From Mesorhizobium carmichaelinearum (GTDB lineage: Bacteria > Pseudomonadota > Alphaproteobacteria > Rhizobiales > Rhizobiaceae): a DNA stretch of 64,000 nt. Shown here in pieces: positions 9,579-19,217 of this stretch. The notes beneath the pieces are model-generated. The model saw nothing but the letters and a program-made list of their open reading frames with translations, was not told where the DNA came from and did not search any database. The stretch covers positions 159,280 through 223,279 of the forward strand of contig NZ_FZQR01000013.1 of the NCBI RefSeq assembly GCF_900199455.1, read 5' to 3'. Position 1 is the first letter of the stretch, and each line of letters begins with the position of its first letter. The translations under genes and the position numbers were made by a program.

Positions 9579-9744
9579 GCGTCCGGGCGTCAAGCCCGAA
9601 CACGATCACCTTCGCGACGTCAGATGTAATGCATATCGCTTGCGCTGATGCAACGACATGTATGACAACCGGACAATGAGTCGCGCTACCACACGGGTTC
9701 AGGCGTATTGCAGCAAAAATGGGCACATTGTCTGGCAGTATCAA

Positions 9745-12117
9745 TCAATCTCCGTAAGGCACCCAGACGTTCTTGACCTCGACGGCGCGGCGCAGGAAGG
9801 CATCGCCAGCCGCTTCGTCCGACGCCCAGTCGAGGCCGCGGCCATTGCCGCTCCAGACGCGCTTGAGGTTGCCGATGGACTCGGCTTCCGCCTTGGCGCA
9901 GGTCTCGGCATCGGCGAATATCCACAGCCCGTCGACATCGTCATGCTTGGCCAGCACGCCGGCAAGCTCCGCCGTGCGGCCGGTGACGATGTTGATGGCG
10001 CCGGCCGGAACGTCGGAATATTCGATCACCTGATAGAGATCGGTGGCGAGCAGCGGATAGCGTTCGGACGGCACCGCAACCACGGTGTTGCCCATGGCCA
10101 GTGCCGGCGCGACCAGCGAGATCAGGCCAAGCAGCGGCGAGGCGTCGGGTGCGACGATGCCGACGACGCCGACCGGCTCATGCAGCGCCAGCGTCACCGC
10201 GCGGGCCGGTGGCTGGTGCACGCGCCCCTCGAATTTGTCGGCAAGACCGGCATAGAGGAACAGCCGTTCGATCGATTGGTCTACTTCTTCCCGCGCGGCC
10301 TTGGGCGTAGCGCCGGTCAGCTCGGTCAGGCGGGCGGCGAATTCACCCGCGCGGCCGGAAAGGTTCTCGGCCAGATAATAAAGCACCTGGGACCGGTTAT
10401 AGGCGGTCGCCTCCGGCCACGCCTTGCAAGCTCGGGCGGCCGCGACGGCGTCGCGGATATCCTTGCGGTTGCCAAAGCCGACTTCACCGGCGAGCTTGCC
10501 CTTGGCTGTGGCGACGGCGAGTGAATAATTGCCGTCTGGGCGCACCTGCTTGCCGCCGATGAACAGTTTTGCGGTGCGGTCGATGGCCGCGCCGTCGGCC
10601 TGCTCGGCGGGCTGCGCGGAGATCGTTGCCGGCTTGATGACCGGGCCGAGCGGCAGTTTTGCCGAGAGATACTCGAACATGCCTTCGCGCCCGCCCTCGC
10701 GGCCGAAGCCGCTTTCGCGGTAGCCACCAAAACCGCAGGCGGCATCGAACATATTGGTGCCGTTAACCCAGACGACGCCGGCCTTCAATTGCGGCGCGAC
10801 ATGCAAAGCGAGGTTGATATTCTCGCTCCACACGCTCGCCGCAAGGCCGTAGCGCGTGTTGTTGGCAAGCTCGATCGCTTCCTCGGTGTTGCGGAAGGTC
10901 ATGGTCGCCAGAACCGGTCCGAACACCTCTTCCTGCGCCAGAATATTAGCCGGCGAAACACCGGTGGCGAGTGTCGGCAGGTGATAGTAGCCGGTGGACG
11001 GCAGCGCCGCATCCGGCTGCCAGCAGACTGCACCCTGTTTCGCACCTTCGGCGACCAGACCTTTGACCCGGTCAAGCTGGGTCAAGTCGACCAGCGGGCC
11101 GATATCCGTGTTCTTGTCGAGCGGGCTGCCAACGCGCAACCGGCTCATCCGCGTCTTGACCTTGGCGATCAGGGCTTCGGCAATGCCTTCCTGCACCAAG
11201 AGCCGCGAGCCGGCGCAGCAGACCTGGCCCTGGTTGAACCAGATGCCGTCGACCAGGCCTTCGACCGCACTGTCCAGATCGGCGTCCTCGAAGACGATGA
11301 AGGCCGATTTGCCGCCAAGCTCCAGCGACAGTTTTTTGCCCGACCCGGCGGTGGCTTTCCTGATGATCTTTCCCACCTCGGAAGAGCCGGTGAAGGCGAT
11401 CTTCTGGATGCCGGCATGGTTGACGATGGCCGCACCCGCTTCCGGTCCGCCTTGCACGATGTTGACGACGCCTTTCGGCACGCCGGCGCGTTCGCAGATC
11501 TCGGCGAACAGGATAGCTGTCAGTGGCGTGAATTCGGCCGGCTTCAGCACCAGCGTGCAGCCGGCGGCAAGGGCTGGCGCTATCTTCCAGGCCAGCATCA
11601 GCAGCGGGAAATTCCACGGAATGATCTGGCCGACGACGCCGACACCCTTGTGACCGGGAAAATCCTTGTCCAGCGCCTGGGCCCAGCCGGCATGATGGAT
11701 GAAATGGCGGATCGCCAAGGGCACGTCGATGTCGCGGCTTTCGCGGATCGGCTTACCGTTGTCGATTGATTCCAGCACGGCGAACAGGCGCTGATGGCGC
11801 TGCATGGCGCGGCCGATCGCGTAGAGCACTTTGGCGCGCTGGTAGCCGGTGCTAGCGCTCCATTTCGGCAATGCCTTGGTGGCGGCCGCAACCGCTGCGT
11901 CGACATCGGCCGCACTGGCGTCCGAGACCTTGGCCAGCAGCTTGCCGGAAGACGGTTCGCTGGTGTCGAAGGTCTTGCCGCCAGAAGCGGCTTTCCAGCC
12001 GCCGTCGATGAACAGCGCCTTGCCGAAATCGCGCGCGGCAAGCCACGCATCGGCCTCGTTGCGGGCTTCCGGTGCCGGGCCGTATTCCATGGCGTGATAG
12101 CGGTCGAGAATATTCAT
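9745..12117 (-). CDS. Two-domain aldehyde dehydrogenase (ALDH16-like), second domain lacking the catalytic cysteine
   Basis: NAD(P)-dependent aldehyde oxidation, 790 residues, far longer than the usual ~490. The N-terminal domain (about 1-490) is complete: PWNFPLLM, FTGSSEVGK, general-base Glu in LELGGKS near residue 267 and nucleophile Cys in GQVCCAGSR near 300. The C-terminal domain (about 510-790) keeps the ALDH fold start (LFIGGKQVRPDGNYS) and a VGVVGIVAPDASPL segment. It has no recognisable GQxC motif, so it is probably structural. That architecture is the known ALDH16 family. It lies 67 nt downstream of deoC, so acetaldehyde from deoxyribose-5-phosphate cleavage is a likely substrate. 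GGAGG precedes the ATG. Confidence 0.88.
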   Translation of the reverse strand: MNILDRYHAMEYGPAPEARNEADAWLAARDFGKALFIDGGWKAASGGKTFDTSEPSSGKLLAKVSDASAADVDAAVAAATKALPKWSASTGYQRAKVLYAIGRAMQRHQRLFAVLESIDNGKPIRESRDIDVPLAIRHFIHHAGWAQALDKDFPGHKGVGVVGQIIPWNFPLLMLAWKIAPALAAGCTLVLKPAEFTPLTAILFAEICERAGVPKGVVNIVQGGPEAGAAIVNHAGIQKIAFTGSSEVGKIIRKATAGSGKKLSLELGGKSAFIVFEDADLDSAVEGLVDGIWFNQGQVCCAGSRLLVQEGIAEALIAKVKTRMSRLRVGSPLDKNTDIGPLVDLTQLDRVKGLVAEGAKQGAVCWQPDAALPSTGYYHLPTLATGVSPANILAQEEVFGPVLATMTFRNTEEAIELANNTRYGLAASVWSENINLALHVAPQLKAGVVWVNGTNMFDAACGFGGYRESGFGREGGREGMFEYLSAKLPLGPVIKPATISAQPAEQADGAAIDRTAKLFIGGKQVRPDGNYSLAVATAKGKLAGEVGFGNRKDIRDAVAAARACKAWPEATAYNRSQVLYYLAENLSGRAGEFAARLTELTGATPKAAREEVDQSIERLFLYAGLADKFEGRVHQPPARAVTLALHEPVGVVGIVAPDASPLLGLISLVAPALAMGNTVVAVPSERYPLLATDLYQVIEYSDVPAGAINIVTGRTAELAGVLAKHDDVDGLWIFADAETCAKAEAESIGNLKRVWSGNGRGLDWASDEAAGDAFLRRAVEVKNVWVPYGD

Positions 12118-12184
12118 GGGGTGCCTCCTTCACCCTCCCCCTTCGCGGGGAGGGTCGATCGGCCAGGCCGATCGGGTTGGGTGC

Positions 12185-13240
12185 TCAAGCCATTGCGTGG
12201 CGGTGATTGGCCGAATAGTGCCCGGTCAGATGATGCTCGAGCTGCCGCTCTATGTCGGTAAGCAGGCTCGACGCGCCGAAGCGGAACAGCTCCGGCTCCA
12301 GCCACGGCCGGCCAAGCTCCTCCTTCATCAGCACCAGCCAGTCGAGCGAGGCCTTTGCCGTGGAAATGCCGCCGGCCGGCTTGAAGCCAATGAGATAGCC
12401 GGTTTCCTCGAAATACGCCCGGATGGCGCGCACCATGGCCAGCCCAACGGGCAGCGTCGCATTGACGCTTTCCTTGCCGGTCGAAGTCTTGATGAAATCG
12501 GCGCCCGCCATCATCGCCACCATCGAGGCCAGCATGACATTGCGTAGCGTGGCAAGATCGCCGGTGCCCAAAATGACCTTCAGATGCGCGTCACCGCAGG
12601 CGGCGCGCATCGAGACGATTTCGTTGTAGAGCTCCCGCCACTTGGCGCCGAACACCAGCCCGCGCGGAATGACGACGTCGATCTCGTCGGCGCCGTCGCG
12701 CACCGAGGCCTCGATCTCCTGCAGGCGGGTCGACAGCGGCGCCAGGCCATGCGGGAAGGCGGTGGAGACGGCGGCGACGTGGATGCCGGTGCCGCGCACG
12801 GCGTCGACTGCCGTGGCGACGAAGGGATGATAGACGCAGACGGCGGCCGGGCGGATGGTTTCGCCCGCAATGCCGAGGCCCTCGACGATGTCGCGGCGGA
12901 ACGGATTGATGGCCTTGGCGCAAAGCCGGCGCACACGCTCCTCGGTGTCGTTGGAATTCAGCGTTGTCAGATCCATGCAGGCGACGGCGCGCAGCAGCCA
13001 TGCCGCCTGGTTGTCAGCCTTGATCGAGCGCCGCTTGGTCAGGCTGGCGACGCGCCGTTCCAGCGCCGAGCGGTTGACGCTGCGCACCGATTCCATGAAG
13101 CCGAGGTCGAGTTTCATGCCCGGATTGCGCGCAATGCGATGGTCCAGCGCTACGGGGGTGTTGGCGGCGGCGCGGGCCGGCAGCGGCGTCACCTTGGACG
13201 CGCTGGTGCCAGGCTCGGCTTCGCGGATCGTGTTGCTCAT
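12185..13240 (-). CDS. deoC: Deoxyribose-phosphate aldolase
   Basis: Class I aldolase splitting 2-deoxyribose-5-phosphate into acetaldehyde and glyceraldehyde-3-phosphate. It has 351 residues from the ATG at 13238-13240 (CAGGAA site); an open frame continues upstream but looks non-coding. The Schiff-base lysine lies in DFIKTSTGKES near residue 250, and CVYHPFVATAV and AGGIST are visible. It is longer than the ~250-residue E. coli enzyme and closer to the long, eukaryote-like DERA form, with an N-terminal extension of about 50 residues. It is followed by the ALDH16-like gene; the short gap holds a CCCTCCCC hairpin. Confidence 0.9.
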   Translation of the reverse strand: MSNTIREAEPGTSASKVTPLPARAAANTPVALDHRIARNPGMKLDLGFMESVRSVNRSALERRVASLTKRRSIKADNQAAWLLRAVACMDLTTLNSNDTEERVRRLCAKAINPFRRDIVEGLGIAGETIRPAAVCVYHPFVATAVDAVRGTGIHVAAVSTAFPHGLAPLSTRLQEIEASVRDGADEIDVVIPRGLVFGAKWRELYNEIVSMRAACGDAHLKVILGTGDLATLRNVMLASMVAMMAGADFIKTSTGKESVNATLPVGLAMVRAIRAYFEETGYLIGFKPAGGISTAKASLDWLVLMKEELGRPWLEPELFRFGASSLLTDIERQLEHHLTGHYSANHRHAMA

Positions 13241-13271
13241 TTCCTGCCCTTTCTCGTTTAGGGCGATACTT

Positions 13272-13287
13272 ACACGATCGTTTGTGT
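13272..13287. promoter_or_regulatory. Palindromic site upstream of deoC
   Basis: ACACGATCGTTTGTGT, centred on the self-complementary ACGATCGT, lies about 32 bp upstream of the deoC start, between it and the RND gene end. It is a possible repressor site for deoC-ALDH. No regulator gene is nearby. Confidence 0.3.
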
Positions 13288-13337
13288 CGAGGCCACAAGC
13301 CTGTCCTGTCTGATGCCGGCCTGCGCGTCGAGGCAGC

Positions 13338-16300
13338 CTACTCGGCCGCCAGTTTTCGCTGAGGCGGGCCGATTTCAGCCTCCATATGTTCGGGTTCGCT
13401 GTCATCCTGCTCGTGCTTGCGGAATGAAGTCAGCCAATGCGAGAGGTCGTCGAGGTAGAGATAGATCACCGGCGTGGTGAACAGCGTCAGCGCCTGGCTG
13501 ACAAGCAGGCCGCCGAACATGGTGTAGCCGAGCGGCTGACGGATTTCCGCCCCCGTGCCGTTCTCCAGCATCAGCGGCAGTGCGCCCAGCATCGAGACCA
13601 TGGTGGTCATCATGATCGGCCGGAAGCGTAGCAGGCAGGCCTGGCGGATCGATTCCAGCGAGCTGAGGTTCTGGTCCCTTTCGGCTGCGATGGCGAAGTC
13701 GACCATCATGATCCCGTTCTTCTTGACGATGCCGATGAGCAGGATGACGCCGATCAGGCCGATCAGGTTGAACTCCATATGGAAGACCAGCAGCGTGCCC
13801 AGCGCGCCAAGCCCGGCGGAGGGCAACGTGGAGAGAATGGTCAGCGGGTGGACGTAGCTTTCGTAAAGGATGCCGAGGATCAAATAGACCACCACCAAGG
13901 CGCCGAGGATGAGCACCGGCACCGAAGACAGCGACTGTTGGAAGGCCTGCGCCGTCCCGGTATAATTGGTCTGGATGGTCGCCGGCAGCCGCATCTCGGC
14001 GGCGGCCCGGTCGATCGCCGCGGTGGCCTGGCCGAGCGCGACGTTGGGCGCCAGGTTGAAGCTGATCGTCACCGACGGGAACTGGCCTTCGTGGTTGATG
14101 ACCAGCGGCTGTACGGGCTTCGTCGTCCATTTGGCGATGGCCGAGAGCGGCACCTGCGAACCGGTCGATGTCGTCAGATAGATCTGGTTGAGCGCCTTGA
14201 GGTCGCCGCGCAGTGACGGCAGCACCTCCAGGATCACGTCATAGGTCGAAAGCTGCGTGAAATACTGGGCGATCTGGCGCTGCCCGAAGGCATCGTTGAG
14301 CGTGTTGTCGACATCGTTCGCGGTCAGCCCATAGCGGGCAGCCTGGTCGCGATCGACCTGCAGCGTCAGCGTCGTGCCGGAACTCATCTGGTCGGTCGAG
14401 ACATCCCGCAATTCGGCCAGGCGCTGCAAGGCCGTCAACAGCTTGGGCGCCCAATCGTCCAGCGTATCGAGATCGCTGCTTTCCAGCACATACTGATATT
14501 GCGACGCCGACAGCCTGGCGCCGACGCGCACATCCTGCGAGGCCTGCATGAACAGGCGCGCGCCCTGGACGGCCGAGAGCTTCGGCTGCAATCGCCGGAT
14601 GATCTGGTCGGCCGAAACGTCGCGCTCGTCACGAGGCTTCAACTGGATGAACATGCGGCCGGTGTTTTGCGTGTTGCCATTGCCGCCCGTCGACGCGGCG
14701 AAATGCGCCACCGCCGGATCCTTGGAGACGATCCCGGCAAATTGCGCCATATAGGACTGCATCTGGCCGGTGGAGACATCTTGGCCTGCGATCACCTGGC
14801 CGAAAATCAGGCCGGTGTCCTGCTGCGGGAAGAAGCCGCTTGGAACCAGCGTGAAGAAATAGCCGGTCAACCCCACGCAGGTCAGGAACGCCAGCAGCGT
14901 GATGAAACGATGTCCAAGCGCCCGGTCGAGGCCGCGCTCATAGGCGCGCAGCATCCCGTCGAAGACACTTTCGCTCCACCGGTAGAGCCTGCCGTGATGT
15001 TCCTCGTTGGCGGGCTTGATGAAACGCGAGGCCAGCATCGGCGTCAGTGTCAGCGAAACGCAGGCCGAAACCAGAATGGTCATGGCCAGCGTCACCGCGA
15101 ACTCCTTGAACAGGCGGCCGATAATGCCGCTCATCAGGAGCAGCGGGATCAGCACGGCCACCAGCGAAATCGAGATCGACATGATGGTGAAGCCGATCTC
15201 GCTGGCGCCGCGGATAGCGGCATCCATCGGTTTCTCGCCATGCTCGATATAACGGACGATGTTTTCCAGCATGACGATGGCGTCGTCGACGACAAAGCCG
15301 ATCGAGATCGTCAACGCCATCAGCGACAGATTGTCGATGCTGTAGCCGGCGGACCACATCAGGGCGCATGCGCCAAGCAGCGCCAGCGGCACGGTGAAGG
15401 CAGGGATTGCGGTTGCCCAGACATTGCGCAGGAACAGGAAGATCACCATCACCACCATCCCGATGGTGAGCATCAGCGTGAACTGCACGTCCGCCACTGA
15501 GGCGCGGATGGTCTGCGTCCGGTCGGAAAGCACCTGCAGCTTCAGCGAAGCCGGCATCGAGGCGGTCAGCATCGGCAGCTCGGCCTTGATCTTGTCGACC
15601 GTGTTGATGATGTTGGCGCCGGGCTCCTTGAAAATGACGAGCACGACGCCGCGCGTTGTGTCGGTCCGGCCGGCCTGGGTGTAGTCTTGCGCGTCGAGCA
15701 CGGCCCGGCCGACATCCTTGACCCGCACCGGAGCGCCGTCGCGATAGGCGATGATGGCGTTGTTCCAGTCATTGGCCGCGGTCATCTGGTCGTTGGAGAA
15801 GATGGTGAAGGAGCGCACCTGGCCCTGGATGTTGCCCTTTGGCAGGTCCACGGTGCCGATCGACAGCGGGGTGCGCACCGCTTCCAGCGACAGGCCCCTT
15901 GCCGCGAGCTTGGCCGGATCGAGCTGGACACGGATCGAAGGCGTCTGCTGGCCGCCGACCAGCACCTGGCCGACGCCGTCGACATGGCTGATCACCTGCG
16001 CGAGCTTGGTGTAGACGTCGTCGCTCAGCGTCGTCAGCGGCAAGTCGGTCGAACTCGCGCCAATCAGCATGATCGGCGAATCCGTCGGGTTGACCTCCCT
16101 GTAAGTGGGGGGATTGGGAAGGTTCTTCGGCAATTGTCCGCCGGCGGCATTGATGGCCGACTGCACCAGCCCGGCGGCCGATGCGATGTCGACGTCGAGA
16201 GCGAATTGCAGGGTGATCTGGCTGGAACCGGACAGGCTGCTCGATGTCATTTCGGCAATGCCGGGGATCTGCGCGAACTGCGTTTCGAGCGGCTGGGTCA

Positions 16301-16496
16301 CCGATGATGCTATGGTGATCGGGTCGGCGCCCGGCAGGCTGGTCGACACCTGGATCGTCGGAAAGTCGACATTGGGCATCGCCGCGACCGGCAGGTTGAG
16401 ATAGGCGACCACGCCGACGAACAGCACGCCGATCATCAGCAGCGACGTGGCGACGGGATAGCGGATGAAAGGCGTGGAAACTCCGATGGCAGCCAT
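13338..16496 (-). CDS. RND (HAE1-type) multidrug efflux permease
   Basis: Inner-membrane proton-driven exporter of the AcrB/MdtB superfamily, 1,052 residues, the normal size. The TM4 proton-relay pair is seen in GFVVDDAIVMLEN near residue 400, and the TM10 lysine in LIGIVKKNGIMMVDFA near 935. Twelve hydrophobic segments are expected around two large periplasmic loops. Its ATG overlaps the TGA of the adaptor gene by 1 nt, so the two are translationally coupled. There is no outer-membrane TolC-type gene nearby, so a channel encoded elsewhere is presumably shared. Substrates unknown. Confidence 0.94.
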   Translation of the reverse strand: MAAIGVSTPFIRYPVATSLLMIGVLFVGVVAYLNLPVAAMPNVDFPTIQVSTSLPGADPITIASSVTQPLETQFAQIPGIAEMTSSSLSGSSQITLQFALDVDIASAAGLVQSAINAAGGQLPKNLPNPPTYREVNPTDSPIMLIGASSTDLPLTTLSDDVYTKLAQVISHVDGVGQVLVGGQQTPSIRVQLDPAKLAARGLSLEAVRTPLSIGTVDLPKGNIQGQVRSFTIFSNDQMTAANDWNNAIIAYRDGAPVRVKDVGRAVLDAQDYTQAGRTDTTRGVVLVIFKEPGANIINTVDKIKAELPMLTASMPASLKLQVLSDRTQTIRASVADVQFTLMLTIGMVVMVIFLFLRNVWATAIPAFTVPLALLGACALMWSAGYSIDNLSLMALTISIGFVVDDAIVMLENIVRYIEHGEKPMDAAIRGASEIGFTIMSISISLVAVLIPLLLMSGIIGRLFKEFAVTLAMTILVSACVSLTLTPMLASRFIKPANEEHHGRLYRWSESVFDGMLRAYERGLDRALGHRFITLLAFLTCVGLTGYFFTLVPSGFFPQQDTGLIFGQVIAGQDVSTGQMQSYMAQFAGIVSKDPAVAHFAASTGGNGNTQNTGRMFIQLKPRDERDVSADQIIRRLQPKLSAVQGARLFMQASQDVRVGARLSASQYQYVLESSDLDTLDDWAPKLLTALQRLAELRDVSTDQMSSGTTLTLQVDRDQAARYGLTANDVDNTLNDAFGQRQIAQYFTQLSTYDVILEVLPSLRGDLKALNQIYLTTSTGSQVPLSAIAKWTTKPVQPLVINHEGQFPSVTISFNLAPNVALGQATAAIDRAAAEMRLPATIQTNYTGTAQAFQQSLSSVPVLILGALVVVYLILGILYESYVHPLTILSTLPSAGLGALGTLLVFHMEFNLIGLIGVILLIGIVKKNGIMMVDFAIAAERDQNLSSLESIRQACLLRFRPIMMTTMVSMLGALPLMLENGTGAEIRQPLGYTMFGGLLVSQALTLFTTPVIYLYLDDLSHWLTSFRKHEQDDSEPEHMEAEIGPPQRKLAAE

Positions 16497-17722
16497 CAGC
16501 TTGCACCTCCGGCAGCGCCGTTCTGCGCCGGTCCGGCACCGGGAGTCGGCGTCGGATCGACGCTTGCACCGTCAACCACGCGGTATTGACCGCCAACCAC
16601 GACACGCTGCCCCTGGCTGAGGCCGTCGGTGACGACCGTCTCACCGCCGTCCGAAGGACCCGTCTTGACGGTTTGACGACGGACCTTGCCGTCGTCGCCG
16701 ACGACATAGGCGAAGAGCCCGTCAGGGCCATGCTGGACGGCTTCGTCCGGCACCACGATCGCGCCTGCCATCGTGCCGATGCGTATGCGCGTGTTGACGG
16801 ACAGGCCCGGCCATAGCGCATTGTCCTGGTTCGCGAACGTCGCCTTGAGCGAAATCGTGCCGGACGCCTGGTCGACCGCGTTCTGGATCGCTTCCAGCCT
16901 GCCGCTCGCCAGCACGGTCTTCATATCCGCGCCCAGCGTATCGATCGCAACCGGGCCAGAAGCGAAAACCTTGTTGATGGTCGAAACCTCGTCCTGCGGT
17001 TGCGTGAACGACACATAGATGGGCTGAAGCTGCACGACCGTGAAAAGCCCGGGGCTCTGGCCGGCCTGCACGATGTTGCCCGGATCGATGGTGCGGAAGC
17101 TCGTCTTGCCGGTGAGTGGCGCCGTGATCCGGGTGAAGTCGAGGTTGAGCTGCGCCGCCTCGATGGCAGCCTTGTCGCCCTCGATCGTAGCGGCGGCGGT
17201 CGTCACCACCGCTTGCTGGTTATCGACATCCTGCTGGGTTTCGAAGGTCTTTTTCAGGAGCGTGGAAAGGCGATTGAGAACGACCTGCGCATTCCTGAGC
17301 GTCGCTTCGTCCTCCGCCTCCTTGGCCTTCGCCTGGTCGAGCACCGCCTGATACGGGCGAGGATCGATCTCGGCGAGTAGGTCGCCCTGCTTGACCATCT
17401 GTCCCTGCTCGACCGGAACCTGGTTAACGACGCCGGCGACGCGGCTTGAGATGCTGACGCTGTTCAGCGGCGTCACCGTTCCGAGCCCGTAGAGGTAAAG
17501 CGGGAAATCGGTCTTTTGCACTGTGGCCACGGTGACCGGGACCTTGGGTGCGGGCTGCGCCGATTGAGTGGCTGCCCTTGCTACTCCGCCGGCGTGGTTG
17601 CGCCATATCCCGTAGCCGCCGCTCAAGAGGAGGATTGTGGTCAATAGGACGATACGCCGAGAACGCATGGGTCGGTTTCGCCTGACTTGCTGTGTTGTGG
17701 AAATAGTCATGATGCCGTCCAC
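16496..17722 (-). CDS. RND efflux periplasmic adaptor (MdtA-type membrane fusion protein)
   Basis: Links the RND pump to an outer-membrane channel. 408 residues, with one N-terminal transmembrane anchor (about residues 24-42) after a basic stretch. The barrel-sandwich hybrid follows (ISSRVAGVVNQVPVEQGQMVKQGDLLAEIDP). A coiled-coil hairpin (about 115-190, Ala/Glu/Lys rich) and a beta-barrel come next, and the C-terminus is Pro/Gly-rich. The first codon could be the ATG at 17720-17722 or an internal ATG four codons later. Confidence 0.92.
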   Translation of the reverse strand: MDGIMTISTTQQVRRNRPMRSRRIVLLTTILLLSGGYGIWRNHAGGVARAATQSAQPAPKVPVTVATVQKTDFPLYLYGLGTVTPLNSVSISSRVAGVVNQVPVEQGQMVKQGDLLAEIDPRPYQAVLDQAKAKEAEDEATLRNAQVVLNRLSTLLKKTFETQQDVDNQQAVVTTAAATIEGDKAAIEAAQLNLDFTRITAPLTGKTSFRTIDPGNIVQAGQSPGLFTVVQLQPIYVSFTQPQDEVSTINKVFASGPVAIDTLGADMKTVLASGRLEAIQNAVDQASGTISLKATFANQDNALWPGLSVNTRIRIGTMAGAIVVPDEAVQHGPDGLFAYVVGDDGKVRRQTVKTGPSDGGETVVTDGLSQGQRVVVGGQYRVVDGASVDPTPTPGAGPAQNGAAGGAS

Positions 17723-18169
17723 CTGCGGGCAAGAATATCAAGCCTTTTCAGGATGGTTGGGGGTTAGGACCGACCGTGTCGATCACCGGGAGAGTAGTCC
17801 CGATGGCCCGGCCCTGTCAGGTTACAAGTCGGTCATGTTGCGCCGCAGCATTCAAGGATGCGTGAGGCCGCGTTGAATGCGCCATCGCGATAAAGTTACC
17901 CCCATCGCGCGTTGGAGCCTCGATCGCCCGTGGATTTGAGAAGCGTCTCAACCGCCCACGGGTAGGCGCCGGCTTGGCCGACGCAGGAGACGTCGTCGTT
18001 GCCAATCCAGGGCACATCGTGCCTGGCAGAAATCAGATATGGCTGGTACGCGACGGGAGACGCACACTTGCCGTATTTGCGGTGGGGATGGAGGGACCCG
18101 AGCTACTGCGGCAGCCAATCCAGACTTCAATATTCGCCTGGAAAGGCAGCAGGTTTCGGGCTGCGGCGC
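17723..18169. other. 447-bp intergenic region with no recognised gene
   Basis: It lies between the adaptor start and the ferredoxin reductase stop, both on the minus strand. No convincing open frame, RNA gene or terminator was found. It presumably carries the promoter of the efflux operon in its left part. Confidence 0.5.
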
Positions 18170-18997
18170 TCAGCCGACGAAGGCGCGCTCGACGACGAAA
18201 GTCGCGGGATGGCTGAGCGAGCCTTCCTGGAAGCCGAGGCTTTCGGCGAGTTCCTTGACGTCCTTCAGCATATGCATCGAGCCGCAGATCATGATGCGGT
18301 CGGTCTCGGGATTGAGCGTCTCGATGCCGAGGTCGGAATAGAACTTGCCGGAACCGATCAGCGCGGTGATGCGGCCCATGCAGGCCGACTCTTCGCGGGT
18401 CGTCGAATTGTAGAGCGTGACGCGCCCGGCGGTCAGCTCGCCGATCAGCGGGTCGCTTTCAAGTGCCGCCACCAATTCCTGGCCGTAGGTCAGCTCGGCA
18501 TTGTCGCGGCAGGTGTGGGTCAGGATCAGCTGATCGTACTTTTCGTAGGTGTCGGGGTCGCGCAGCAGGCTGGCGAAGGGGGCGATGCCGGTGCCGGTCG
18601 AGATCATGAACAGCCGCTTGGCCGGGGTCAGCGCGTCGACCACCAGCGTACCGGTCGACTTCTGCCGCATGATGACGGTGTCGCCGACCTGGATCTTCTG
18701 CAGTTCCGAGGTCAGCGGGCCGTCCGGCACCTTGATCGAGAAGAATTCCAGCTCTTCGTCCCAGGCCGGGCTCGCCACCGAATAGGCGCGGTACACCGGC
18801 TTCTCGGCATTGGGCAGGCCGATCATGACGAACTCGCCGGAGCGGAAGCGCAGCGACTGCGGACGGGTGATGCGGAACGAGAACAGCCGGTCGGTGTAGT
18901 GCTTCACCGAGACGACGGTCTCCGCATAGACATTCGCCGGAACCGGAAACTGCAGTGGGCGGGCGCCGGCGGTGTTGAGAGCGGATGTGGTGTTCAT
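18170..18997 (-). CDS. fpr: Ferredoxin/flavodoxin--NADP+ reductase
   Basis: FAD enzyme moving electrons between NADPH and ferredoxin or flavodoxin, 275 residues. FAD-binding RAYSVASP is near residue 68. NADP-binding is seen in MISTGTGIAPFASLLRD (about 127-143). The C-terminus ends in FVVERAFVG, the tail usual for alphaproteobacterial bacterial-type FPRs, rather than a terminal Tyr or Trp. A TTG nine nt upstream gives a longer frame, but the ATG at 18995-18997 is preferred. Single-gene unit, divergent from hyuA. Confidence 0.92.
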   Translation of the reverse strand: MNTTSALNTAGARPLQFPVPANVYAETVVSVKHYTDRLFSFRITRPQSLRFRSGEFVMIGLPNAEKPVYRAYSVASPAWDEELEFFSIKVPDGPLTSELQKIQVGDTVIMRQKSTGTLVVDALTPAKRLFMISTGTGIAPFASLLRDPDTYEKYDQLILTHTCRDNAELTYGQELVAALESDPLIGELTAGRVTLYNSTTREESACMGRITALIGSGKFYSDLGIETLNPETDRIMICGSMHMLKDVKELAESLGFQEGSLSHPATFVVERAFVG

Positions 18998-19124
18998 CAA
19001 ATCCAACTTTCTGGCCCAGCCAAGGACGCGGGCGCCAAACTTTCACCTGCGCGCCCGGACCGTTCAGGTCCCGGCGTGCCGTTCGCACACTCCAAAGCGG
19101 TAAGCTCTTGTGTCCGGAATTTAT

Positions 19125-19134
19125 TAGTATACAA
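19125..19134. promoter_or_regulatory. GntR/FadR-type operator-like palindrome upstream of hyuA
   Basis: TAGTATACAA fits the t-n-GT-n2-AC-n-a pattern of FCD-type GntR operators. It lies about 84 bp upstream of hyuA, in the AT-rich part of the divergent region with fpr. No GntR gene is visible nearby. Confidence 0.35.
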
Positions 19135-19217
19135 ACGATATTTGCGTCAAGATGCTACCTTAAAACACCTTTCCAAACTGACGCATATCCGTAGTCCCAG
19201 CATTTCGGGTTTCGACG

